Origin: Heterobasidion occidentale
Lineage: Eukaryota; Basidiomycota; Agaricomycetes; Russulales; Bondarzewiaceae
DNA length: 64,000 nucleotides
Assembly (NCBI GenBank): GCA_039111635.1
Contig: JBCAQO010000006.1
Span: 1,488,001 to 1,552,000 of the forward strand
Reading direction: 5' to 3'
Both the position numbers and the translations under genes were made by a program. Below the pieces are notes generated by a model that saw nothing but the letters and a program-made list of their open reading frames with translations, had not been told where the DNA came from and searched no databases. Positions 47,093 through 58,430 of this stretch are shown piece by piece; position 1 is the stretch's first letter, and the number at the start of each line of letters is the position of its first letter.

Positions 47093-47955
47093 GCGTCAAA
47101 CCTAGTTAGCAGTGCGAAGTTTCACAATACAGTATCAGACTAGCTTGGGATCGCTTTCCTTTACGATATCATTGCAATCCACGAAGAAACGAATGTGGTC
47201 GCGTTCCGCCTTGTATCGAGACAATATCATTGGTATTTAACGACAGAGAGATTGATATGCGAAACCAATACATCTGCAGTATAGAGCGATAGGATGTCAG
47301 ATGATATTACCTCTCCCCCTCTCCCACAGTCCCTCCCTTCTTAAACCAGCACCCAGTGCGCACAACTATCACATCTTTGCTGATTCACATGAACCCAGCG
47401 TGAGAGCTGTGCCCTTACGAAGCATACACGTATACTTACTGGTCACTAGCATTGAATATTGAGTACTGACAGTTCTGTTGCCTATCTTCGCCGCATGTAC
47501 GTTTCTACGCCACAGATGCGCATCGAATGCCGATTAATATTCAGCACTGAATATTGAATGTCTGTCCCAACACGAAGAACACATTGATATCGTGTCATAG
47601 CAGCTAACACCCCAGGGAATTTATACAGATAAACAATGAAAAAATAACGGAGGCGCACCATATAGACAGCGGCACCCATCCTCTGACTACGTCGATGTAA
47701 GATGGTAGTATCGTGATCAATGGTGCTGTTCACTACCTCGAGTGTCGTCGTTGGTAGAGGTAGGATGCTCAGACCACGAGATTAGTGTTCGCACTGCCTC
47801 GCTGGGCGGCTTGGTAATCTGATCTGACGACGGTTTTGAACTCACACAGGGGACAAGACTGGCTTAATTTTATTTGGAGGGCATGGCGAGCATGAGCAAA
47901 CATAGAGGATTGCAAGAAGTGGAAAAACAGCCGAAAAAATGTGAGAGGGGTTGCT
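47093..47955. other. Intergenic between CDS1 and RPS23
   Basis: This convergent 0.86-kb interval contains both 3' UTRs. Two related AT-rich stretches with TGAATATTGA occur near 47452 and 47550. No gene or RNA recognised. Confidence 0.5.
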
Positions 47956-48640
47956 TCATGAACGAGGCTTTTCCTACTCGCAAAGAAAGGTGAAGATGAT
48001 TCAAGAACGACAAAGCAGATCGCCGTACCTTCTTCTCCTTCCAGAGAGCAAGGAGACCTACACCAGACACCTTCACAACCTTGAAACGAACACCTGGAAT
48101 ATCACCCTTGGCCTTCCCGCGACGACCGAAACCAGAGATGAGGACTTCGTCGTTCTCATCGACAAAGTTCAAACAACCATCGTTCTGTCGCACCACCATG
48201 AATGAGCAGCTCGTTGAAGACGCAATTATAGCACTCACCGGAACGAACGCGGTAACTTTCTTCCCGTTTTTGATGAGTTGCACACGGACACATTTGCGGA
48301 TGGCAGAGTTAGGTTGCTTGGCCTCAACGCCGACCTTCTCAAGAACGATACCCTTAGCGTGTGATGAACCACCAGTGGGAGACGTCTTGTAGAAGTTCCC
48401 GAGAGCCCGCTTCTTATAGGATTTGTCCGCCTATCGTCCCCAATTGGATGTCCATTGTATCAATAAATAAGAGAAATTCATTAAACCAGAGGAAAGTAAG
48501 ACTCACCCAGCGGTTTTCGCGGCGCCCGTTCCTGAGCTTGCGTGCTGCTTGCAATCCGCGGGGTTTGTTGGCTAGAGCATCCAGCAGCAAGGATCAGCAA
48601 CAACAACCAAGGCATGGGTTAAGGACGACATACAGCCCAT
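47956..48640 (-). CDS. RPS23: 40S ribosomal protein S23 (uS12)
   Basis: This protein of the small-subunit decoding centre is universally conserved. A tiny first exon (ATGGGCT, 48640) splices to give [20 protein letters not shown]. It continues [20 protein letters not shown] and [20 protein letters not shown], where the proline of KQPNS is the site hydroxylated in other eukaryotes. Then follow [38 protein letters not shown] and [20 protein letters not shown], and the last exon adds EKPRS-stop. Four introns, including two inside the conserved core, are all GT-AG. Divergent from the TM9 gene with 281 bp between starts. Confidence 0.96.
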
Positions 48641-48921
48641 TCTTGAGGTCGTCGATGTCGACTTGCGATATGAGGTACTGGGGATGGCGCAGGGTGGCGG
48701 AAACTTTATTTCCACAACTGTTACAGTTGTGGCTGTTGCCGACACGCCGAGCCCCGATCCAAGCCGCGCTTGTTCTTACTTTTCCTAACCTCAGATCTGG
48801 GTTCAAGCGGGCAGTTGGGGTTTGATTGTGGTTCACACGCTTTGGTGACGCTGTGTTCGAAGCATCAACTTCAAAACTTCTGTACACTCTACGGTCACTG
48901 TCCTTGCACCTCGTCTCCTCC

Positions 48922-51791
48922 ATGCTAGTTTCAAATTTTGCTTTCATTCTAGGCGCGTTAGCCACTTTATCATCGTGGGTGGGGGTGTCAGCCTTCTATC
49001 TTCCTGGCGCTGCGCCCCATGATTACCGACACGGCGAGACAGTAGACTTGTTTGTCAATGCACTCACACCCATGCTGGCTGCCGCTGATAATGCAAAGCT
49101 GGTACGCGGATCTCGCTCTAACTTAGACGTGTCTGCCGTTAAATTACTTGTCTAGAAATCTCTAATTAACTGTACGACGACACCACATCTGGTTTCACCC
49201 CATGTGTCTGACTAGAATCCAGATGACTATTATAATCCTAGATTTCGATTCTGCGAACCAGAGGGCGGTCCAGCAAAGCAGCCCGAGTCTCTCGGGTCTA
49301 TCCTCTTCGGAGACAGGATCTTCAACTCTCCGTATGATGTAACGGCGTTCTTATGTACGTTTCGCTGCTTGGGAGTTGCTTACCTGCACCCTCCAGATCC
49401 GCATGTTGCAGGACAATGCTACATGCCAAACATTATGTGTATCACATATTCCCGCTGAGGACACAAAGTTTATCAACGACCGGATAAAGGAGGATTATGC
49501 TCTCAACTGGCTAGTTGATGGCCTCCCGGCTGCTGAAATGAAGATCGACATGAAGACAGGCGACCTTTTTTTTGATATGGGCTTCAACCTCGGCAACGAC
49601 GATCCTCCGTATCACGAACAGCCTGCTTTGAATAATCATTATGATATCGTCTTGAGGTGCCAACCACGATATAGACATCCATTTTGTATTTATTGACGCA
49701 CGCTCAACTTCTTAGATATCACTCTCCCAGTCCAGATGTCTACCGAGTTGTTGGCGTACTTGTTTGGCCCTCTAGGTAAACACAACATCAATCACGGCCC
49801 ACTTCTCGTCTAAAATGACCTAGCCGTGGTGGTCCTCAGGATGGCGCTCTCGAGTGCGATGCAGACGTTTCGCCACTCGTTCTTCGAGAGGATGAGGCAG
49901 CAACAGTGCGATACACGTATCGTGTAATGTGGAACGTACGTCATGCATCCTTGCATCTTTTGAAGCTGCTGACCTGGGACTGTGCGATAACAGGAGTCGT
50001 CTACACCATGGGTATGCTAAGATATGCTCATATCTATATCGCAACACTGACACTTTGTTCTTAGGCTACACGTTGGGATAATTACCTTCATATCTTTGAT
50101 CCTCGAATTCACTGGTTCAGCTTGATCAACTCTCTTGTCATCGTCGTCTTCCTGTGTGTAATGGTATCTATGATTCTATACCGCAGTGTCTCGAGAGACG
50201 TGAGTCTGTCTGCATTTTTGACCCACTTGATTTCTAATGAAAAGCTACAGATTTCTCGCTATAATGCAATTGATTTGAGCGTAGGTGTTTTATGGTCAAT
50301 TTCTTGAGCTCAAAAGATAAGACAAATGTGTTGCAGGAAGACGTACAAGAGGATTGGGGTTGGAAATTGGTACACGGCGAAGTCTTTCGAACACCTCGCA
50401 ATCCCATGGTCCTGTCGGTCCTCGTTGGAAATGGTGCCCAGTTGTGTGCTATGGTTGGTGTGACGCTTGGTAAGTCTTATCATTTTGATGATCCATTGGG
50501 ATGATGATTCCAAATTCGCTCCAGTTTTCGCACTGTTAGGCTTCCTCTCGCCCTCAAATAGAGGATCTCTAGCTACCGTTATGATGGTCTGCTGGACATT
50601 ATTTGGCGGGTAAGTGAAGTATACCTTCTTCACTATGGATATTACATAGTCCTTGCAGGATCGGCGGATATATATCGAGTCGTGTCTATGCGTCTATTGG
50701 GGGCGGCGACCGGCGAAAAAACGCGTTCCTCACGGCGACCATCCTTCCATCGTGAGTTACTGTCTGCATGAAATCGGTGAACGTGCTAACGAGTGGACAG
50801 ATTTATATTCGCTGTTGTTTTCTTGTTGAATTTGTTTCTCATCACTGCAGGCTCTTCGGGAGCTGTACCATTCGGTAGATGTTTTTCGTGTCTCAGACTT
50901 TCATGCGTTAATTTCGTGTGCTTTTCACGTTCAGGGACAATGCTTCTGATTGTGCTTCTTTGGTTCGGTGTCTCTGCCCCTCTTTCTGCAATCGGCGCGT
51001 ATTTCGGTTCCAGACACGGAGTAGGCTGATAATATTTAATCTTACATAAGACAAACTCATACGAAACTCTTAGGCCATTGCCCATCCAGTTAGAGTGAAT
51101 CCAATTCCCCGACAAATCCCTCCCCCTCCCAAATATCTCAGGCCATGGGTAAATAGTTCTTTTGTCCCTTTTCATGTCCGAAGGAAAGCTAAGAAATGGA
51201 TAGGCTTCGACCCTCCTTAGTGGCATTCTTCCCTTTGGTGGGTCTTTTGAGAGTCCCGTCGACAGACACATGCTGAGCCCAAACCAGGTGCTGCGTTCGT
51301 TGAGTTGTACTTCGTTCTCTCAAGTTTGTTCGCGTCCCGCGCATACTACGCCTTCGGCTTCCTCGCGTTGACTGCGGGAGTTGTGGCGCTTACGACTGCA
51401 ACTGTGACCATCCTCTTCACATACTTCATCCTCTGTGCTGAAGAGTATAGGTTTGTCCTGCTGTCTGCGTTCCTGGCGGTGTATGAAAATCTTACACTCT
51501 CGTTAGGTGGCATTGGCGCGCATTCCTCACCGGGGGTGGCAGCGCGTTTTGGCTACTTGCTTATGGAATATTCTATTGGGCCTCACGTTTGTCGCTCGAC
51601 TCTTTCTCCGGCGTGGTACTCTACCTAGGCTACCTCTTCCTCCTTGCCCTTCTCGACTTCCTTGTGACAGGTGAGTTCATTGAGATTTCCGATGAAGACG
51701 AAATTGACTTTGATACAATAAAGGGACGATTGGATTCTTGGCTGCCTACTGGGCAATGCGCAAATTGTATGGGTCGATCAGGATCGACTGA
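48922..51791 (+). CDS. Transmembrane 9 superfamily protein (nonaspanin, EMP70-like)
   Basis: Nonaspanins are Golgi/endosomal multispanning proteins that help sort membrane proteins. It starts MLVSNFAFILGALATLSSWV, a signal sequence, followed by FYLPGAAPHDYRHGETVDLF. The lumenal domain has YYNPRFRFCEPEGGPAKQPE, LGSILFGDRIFNSPYDI and LCVSHIPAEDTKFINDRI. Then come INSLVIVVFLCVMVSMILYR, DWGWKLVHGEVFRTPRNPMV and a series of helices (LFGGIGGYISSRVYASIGG; ILPSFIFAVVFLLNLFLITA). It ends AYWAMRKLYGSIRID-stop, matching the family's KxD/E-type cytosolic tail. Heavily interrupted by introns. By sequence it is closer to TM9SF2/4 than to the other branch, but I did not resolve this. Confidence 0.93.
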
Positions 51792-51966
51792 GCTTCAGGA
51801 TGGAGTATGACTTGTGCGTGAGTGTTATATGCAAGTACACCTAGCTTGATGTAGATGATGAGCAGCCGTTGAATTCGCTCTCTGAGTCTGTCATGGAGAG
51901 GAAAGAGGCCACACTATGTGCTTGAACTTGGTCATTTTGCTCGAACAAATACGGCCAAATACAACA

Positions 51967-53754
51967 TCAAGCTAGAGACATAATTGCATGTTTGGACTTC
52001 CCTGCGCGCAGAATGACGAGATTGCCGTCGATCAGGTCTCGAGAGCTTAGGACCTGGCCCGAAACAACAGCTATGCCGTTGAGATAGAGACCGCCCGAAG
52101 ATACAAGGGTCCTCGCGGCACCTGTGGCAGTGGACGACTGATTTTAATATGAAAAAAAAGGTCAACGAAGTCTCGCACCGTTCGACGGGGCCAGTTTATA
52201 ACGAACAGCCAGATGCGCGACTGGTACGCCGAAAATCTCGCTGCTGTGGACAAAATGAAGGCGTGTGTCTCCTCTAAACGCATGCAGTACATCGTTCGCA
52301 AGGATATCTGTCAAGTCGGTCTCAAAGAGCACTTTAGTTGCTGCTTGGGCACGTTTTACGCCTTGAGCTGCAAGACACTGAGCATTCGCTTAACACTATA
52401 GAGTCTGAACTCGGCCGTACCTGTATGCACAAGCTCAGTCACTTCGTCAGCGAGTATCTTCTGAGCTATGCGCTGTTGCGGGTGTTTCTGAATTATCAAA
52501 GTTAGCCTGAAATCTGAGTAATCTCCCGAGATGAGGCATACTTGGTGCTCCGAGATAATATCATCGATAATTGATAAGGGAAGGAGTGTGAATAGACGAA
52601 GATACCGACCGATATCGTCATCCAAGGTCCGCATGAAGAACTTCATTGGTAGACATGAGTTAACAACAGCTTGAAATTCAACGTTGTGACTCGCCTGGTA
52701 AAAGTCGAACACACTGGTGAAACTTTCATCCAACCACACAGCATTGCCTGAGCTCTTGCCAAACTTTTCCCCCGTTGCGGTGGTGAGCAGAGGTGTGGTG
52801 ATACCAAAACCTCTATCACCCTCTGAAGTTTCCGAAGTCGAAGAATTTGTAGTTCGGTTGATCAGCTCGATGCCTGCGATAATATTTCCCCATTGATCTG
52901 ATCCCCCGATTTGAATGGTGCATCCAACTTTTTTGTTGAGGGAAAAAAAATCATACGCCTGAAGAAGCTGATAGGAAAATTCAGCGAAAGAGATACCCTG
53001 CTGTGATTTGAGCCTAGACTGAACACTAGAAAAGAGATCAGGCGTCATAGAAGCGGATCTAGCAGCGGAGAGGTTGACCTATCTCGCGCTATCATGGTAT
53101 TGACTCTAGCATATATTCCTGTTGAGCGCAAAAACTCCAGTAACCCAAGTTCACCCAACCATTCGATATTGTTCATGACCCTAGCTGGGGAATACGACTC
53201 TTGGGAAGATGGACGTTTCTTCGCTGCATATGCTAGAGCGCGATCGAAGAATATCTGAACGTTAGCTGTCAGCTTCTGCATATCCTCTTCGACAGCTGCC
53301 CTCTCTAGGTGTGGCCTCTCTGCCGAGCGTCCAGAGGGGTCGCCTATCAGAGCAGTAGCTCCACCTATCTAGTATCAATGAGAAACAAATTTCGCGCGTG
53401 GCACAATCGCTTACGAGTGGAATGATGTGATGCCCTTGCAACTGGAAATGCATCAGACACATCATGGGTAATAGATGGCCGACATGCAGCGAACGCGCTG
53501 TTGGGTCAATTCCAGAATAAACAGTCTGACGACTAGCTTGAAGTGTGCCAATGAGCTGTTCACGCCTTCCGTGATGTTCGTGAGCATGGCTCAAGTGCTG
53601 GCGGCGAAGCTGCTCACCTGGTAACCGCAAAGATGAATCCGCGATCCTCTAATTCTGATAGCACAGTCTCTGAGTGGAAGCAGCGCCGTAGATTGGGATG
53701 GTGCCTTTGTAGAAGTCTAGAGGTTCGTTTGAGGGGATGGAGTTGATGAAGCAT
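51967..53754 (-). CDS. MSY1: Mitochondrial tyrosyl-tRNA synthetase
   Basis: A class I synthetase of bacterial type. The start MLHQLHPLKRTSRLLQRHHP at 53754 gives an Arg-rich presequence (continuing NLRRCFHSE), then LSELEDRGFIFAVT. After an intron it reads QTVYSGIDPTARSLHVGHLL, with HVGH as the HIGH motif, and ATALIGDPSGRSAERP. The tRNA-Tyr pocket is FSYQLLQAYDFF, with IQIGGSDQWGNIIAG and KFGKSSGNAVWLDE as the KMSKS-like loop. The C-terminal S4-type RNA-binding domain ends SGGLYLNGIAVVSGQVLSSR and NLVILRAGKSKH. The basic leader plus bacterial-type sequence supports mitochondrial location. Confidence 0.93.
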
Positions 53755-53904
53755 GAGAAAGGGATGGCTGGCCTGACAGATCAGATCGGGTCCTCGGGAG
53801 GGAGTCTGAGAGAGTCTGAGGGAGTCTAGTGGGAGTCTCCTTAGGTCTCCCTTTTAGATCAAACTCAGACTCATTCCCGGAGCATCTTCGACCTTCGACT
53901 TGTG
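53755..53904. promoter_or_regulatory. 150-bp divergent promoter between MSY1 and the queuine transferase
   Basis: Both start codons face outward from this short region, so the two promoters must overlap. It contains a short run of GAGTCTGAG-like repeats (about 53802-53830) and no TATA box that I can see. Confidence 0.5.
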
Positions 53905-55767
53905 ATGGAATTTGAAGTAATTGCCACATGTCACACTACCCGAGCTCGTGTATCTCGGATGAAATTGGCTCGTGAGTCCCCCCGCTGAATGTTTGCATCC
54001 TGTCCATCGCTCATGTCGTGCTTGTTATCTCAGATGGCATAACCATGCTGCCGACCTTCATGCCTGTCGCTACTCAAGCTGCGATCAAAGGACTCACACC
54101 CCAACAGATGGAGTCCTTAGGCATCACCCTGATTCTGAACAACACCTACCACCTCAATTTGCGACCTGGGATGGAAGTACTCCGAGAAGCAGGGGGCGCG
54201 CACAAGTTCCAAGGATGGGATCACAATCTTCTGACGGTTCGTAACAACATCTAGTCACGCGAACTTGACTGACCATCAGCAGGATAGTGGAGGTTTCCAA
54301 TTGGTTTCACTTAGTAAATTCACGCAAATCACGGAAGAGGGCGCACTGTTCGCAAGCCCTTTCACTGGAGAGCCAACGATGTTGACAGTTCGTGTTAAGA
54401 ATCACAAAATTGACGCTATTTCTTAAACTCATCGACGCTTCGATCCAAGCCAGAAGAAAGTATTTCTATACAACATGCCATTGGCGCAGATATTATCATG
54501 CAGCTAGACGACGTCGGTCGGTTCAACTTGAGCTCGTCATCTTTGTACCGCAGGCTGAGGCAGCGATTGTCTAGTTTCTAGTTTGACTGTAGGACCAAGG
54601 GTAGGCGAGGCCATGTGGCGATCTGTTCGGTGGCTTGATCGTTGCATACTTTACCATGAAGAAGCAGGCAGGCAAGGTGTTCAAAATCTATTCGCAATCG
54701 TGCAAGGCGGTCTTGATTCAGAGCTGAGGGATCAATGCCTTGGCGAGATGATCAAACGAAAGGATTCAGTGGCGGGGTATGCTATAGGTGGGTTAAGCGG
54801 AGGCGAAGAAAAAGGTATCAATATGATGTCTACCTTCTAGTTCAGCAGACGCTGAATTTGGATTCTTGATAGATGTCTTTTGGAGAATGTGAGCCATTGT
54901 GCCCTCTGATATACGTCTCCTCTTTTATCTGACTTTTTCAGAATCGAACAATGTACTGCAAAGCTTCCTGCAGATCGTATGCCAGCCGCTGTCCATCTTG
55001 CGACCGTAGTCTCATAGTTTACTTCTTAAGGACCACGATATTCCATGGGTATTGGGTTTGCAGAAGGTAGATTGTTGGATATTTCACTCGGCCCAAACTA
55101 ACTCTACCACAGATCTTCTGGTTTGCGTGGCCCTAGGCGTCGACATGGTTATTCAAAGAATACAGACTGTCGATGGTTCCAGGACTGACTAGTCCCATAG
55201 GCAGATTGCGTGTTCCCAACGCGCACGGCTCGATTTGGAGTTGCACTCACGTTTTATGGCCCACTTAACCTGAGTACATCTCGTTAATAACTTCAAAATT
55301 GCTGTTCGGTAAATTATGTTTCTAGAATTGAACAAGCACGCAGAAGATTTCAATCCGATCGACGAGACTTGTCCTTGTCCAACCTGTAGTGACGGCGTTT
55401 CCAGAGCTGCACTTCACCACTCTGTCACTCGAGAAACAGCGACCGCTCACGGTAGATCAATTTCTTCTCGAAATGGATTCCCATGTTGATCCAGAATCTA
55501 ACAGCTATCACCCAACATAATCTCGCATTCCAGGCTCAGATTATGGGACGGGCACGCGATGCAATTGTAGATGGGACGTTCCCAGCATATCTACGCGTGT
55601 TCTTTTCCAACTACTTCAAGGAAGATGGCTACCCAGAATGGTGTGTCAATGCATTGCGTAGCGTTGGCGTGGACTTGCTCGAGGGCAACCCAACAGCGAA
55701 AGTGAATAGTAGATATGGTGCAAAATGGGAGTATCCTGATAGTGGAGCTACAGACCGGGAAATGTAA
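53905..55767 (+). CDS. QTRT1: Queuine tRNA-ribosyltransferase catalytic subunit
   Basis: This enzyme exchanges guanine-34 for queuine in tRNAs with GUN anticodons (Tyr, His, Asn, Asp). It starts [20 protein letters not shown]; after an intron follows [20 protein letters not shown] and [20 protein letters not shown]. The catalytic motif [13 protein letters not shown] comes next, then [20 protein letters not shown] and [11 protein letters not shown]. The block [12 protein letters not shown] keeps the nucleophile aspartate; the preceding residues are uncertain because the splice there (about 55147-55201) is not a standard donor, and the usual Phe before the Asp is not obtained. Zinc ligands appear as CPCPTC with a later H. 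The C-terminus ends [15 protein letters not shown]. Confidence 0.92.
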
Positions 55768-55780
55768 TAGACTGTAATGT

Positions 55781-58312
55781 CTACCGCTTGCCTTTCTTAC
55801 GACTCGGTCGTGCATTTTTGGCCCGCCTGTTGCTCATCGTACTACGATCCCTTCGGATTTGGTCCGCTGTCTTGAGCTCGCTTTTGACTTTTCTAAGGGG
55901 TTTGCCATTGTATCGACCGCTAATCCCACGCTCCCCCGGCTTACCCTTATTACCCGCACCTGCAATGAAACGCTTCCCCGCATTCTCTACTTCTCCGACT
56001 CGAGGTAGACTCATCCGATTCTTCGCCTTCCATTCATCAAATCGACCGCTGCGATATGTTGCTGGAAGCTTGATGCCACTTTCTGTTTTGACCATCTTGA
56101 CATTGTCCGCGCCGGCACCGTCCCCTTTGATGAATTTCTTTTTTTTTGTATCCCAAGTCAAGCGTGCACGTTTTTGATTCGCAATCGCCTCATCTCCAGC
56201 AAGATCAAAAGTGGCATTCCGTGCTTGTTCGGCGAAGGTCGCCCCGTCGCGAAGTGAGTAGCTAGAGAGGGGGGTAAGATAAAATTGCGGGATCGTCAAA
56301 TTTGTGGGAATTACCCTTTTTCCGTTTCAGCACCTTTTTGATAGTGGGACATGTAATATTGTGTGTCATGCGTGGATGTTGGCATGACAGCGGCCCTCTC
56401 AACTGCTTTGTTCAACGCTTTCCTTCTCTCCTGCATCAGGGTTGCATTCCCTGCTTTCCCCCTCATTCCAATCTCTAATGCTGTCTCCTGCGGGCGAAAC
56501 GAATTTACCTTTCTTAACAGCACCTTCCGTTCATCCTCATGAGCCTTCTCTTGTGCCGATCTCTCAGCGCCTGTACCCTTGAGTAGGAAGACAGGATGCA
56601 CACTGCCCTCCGATTCAGCCCCAGCTAACCCCCACGTCCCTGGTTCCTTCATCATGGCCTTTGCGCGCTTGTAGCTTGCTTGACTCGCTTTACCCTTGCT
56701 ACGTTCGTACATCCCTTGACCCTTTCTCATGACCTGCCGCAGCGATGGTAGGGAGTGGTGGCTTCGTCAAGTGACTGGATGTACTCCGCCTCTTCGTCCG
56801 TCTTGTCCCGCGCGAAGGTGCCTAAGATCAAAGAATCTGCGTACAAGCTTCTGTTCCTGGCCTCCGTACTATTTATCAGGGTTTTGATCGGGCGCCCAAG
56901 AAATAGCTGCAAGTCAATCAAGTGTGGAAGCTCGACGTTAGTGACAAACGACCAAGCCCAACCATGTCGTCCAGCACGAGCAGTCCGCCCGATACGATGC
57001 ACAAATACACGGGCCCCTTGCGGGAAATCGTAGTTCACGACATTCTCTAAGACTGGGATATCGATACCTCGAGCCGCAACATCTGTGACCACAAGGATAT
57101 TGGTCAAGCCACGGCGAAATTGCTCCATTTGTTGCGTGCGCGCGACTTGATCGAGAGCGCCGTAAATGTGAGAGACAGCGTACCCCGCAGTGACAAGGAG
57201 ATTGGTAAGATATTCAACATGGTGTTTCGTCGCAGCAAAAACCAAGGTTTGATGAGGTGCTGTGTATTGGTCATGGACCTTCCTTTTCTTCTTTTGCTCA
57301 TGGCTCGCCCCGTTCTGATCTTCTCCTTTCGTTCGGATGTCGTTAGAGCCCAAGGGTACGCATATGACATCCCTTAGCAGAAGAAGGAGTGATGCGTCCT
57401 TCTCAGCTTGTTTTACAGAGAAGAATGCCATAGTCAGGTCCGGGCTAATCTTGCTTTCTGAATCTAGGCGGACAAGTTTGGGAGCTTGAAGTCCTGCTCG
57501 AGCAAATTCGACCAAAGATTTCGGCAAGGTGGCGGAAAAAAGAATGGTTTGGCGACTCGGAGGAAGCCGATGAACTATTTCTGTAAGGGCAGTCTCGAAT
57601 CCCATCTCAAAGAGGCGATCAGCCTCATCAAAGACGACGTATTGCACAGAACGAAGATCGAGGTTCATCTCAACAATAAGATGGAGGAGACGACCTGGTG
57701 TAGCAATGATACTGCCATGAAATGTGTCAACAATCGAGTGAACAGAGTACGACTAAACTCACACATCCGGATTATTCGATATCATCTCGAACTGCTCATC
57801 CATACCCTCTCCGCCAACAATGAGCCCCCATCTAAGCCCCTGCCCTCCTTTATCTTCATCCGCACGATCTTTATCGCCTGCATGGTTTCCATCTCCGTGC
57901 CTCCAGCCACGAGAAAGCTCTTTCCCTACCTTCAAGACTTGCAGTGCAAGTTCGCGAGCAGGCAAGAGGATGAGCGCACGAGCGCCAAATGTCGCAGCAT
58001 GTCTTCCGCCAAGGCGCTGAACGAGTGGGATCAGAAAAGCAAGAGACTTTCCTGACCCTGTACGCGCCATGCCCACGAGGTCACGAGGTGGATGCGAGAG
58101 CAGTACTGGGATAGACTGTCGTTGAATTGGTGTAGGAACACGAAATCCTTGAAGGGTCAATGAACGCAACAGCCATGGATGTAGGCCTGTTGTGCAAGAC
58201 AACTAACTGAGTTAGTATTGATTGGTAGTGTACATAACAACATACCCATGCTCCGAAAACTTCCTCCACCAACTCCACCATCTTTGGCAAAAGGCACTGA
58301 TTGTGTGGGCAT
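55781..58312 (-). CDS. DBP10: DEAD-box RNA helicase Dbp10
   Basis: This is a nucleolar helicase of 60S ribosome assembly. The visible start MPTQSVPFAKDGGVGGGSFR (58312) runs into SMG, spliced to LHPWLLRSLTLQGF. Helicase motifs follow in order: FRVPTPIQRQSIPVLL (Q motif), ARTGSGKS, LLPARELALQVL, ATPGRLLHL, DEADRLFEMGF, LFSATLPKSL, VAARGIDIPVLENV and HRIGRTARAGRHG. Downstream are the family tail segments QGMYERSKGKASQASYKRAK and the DBP10CT domain (SSYSLRDGATFAEQARNATF), ending ARPSRKKGKR-stop. The first 60-150 residues expected in fungal Dbp10 are not seen; the Met used here may be internal, and the region directly upstream becomes repetitive at 58431. Confidence 0.92.
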
Positions 58313-58430
58313 AGTGCAGACACGGCAGGAAACAGCACGTCTCCCGTCTCATTTGCGGTCCGCTGACTCAGCGCCCGCGTCCCACCTTGCGTGCGATGGT
58401 CAGTCCCCTTCCGGGCACGTGCCCCTTCCC

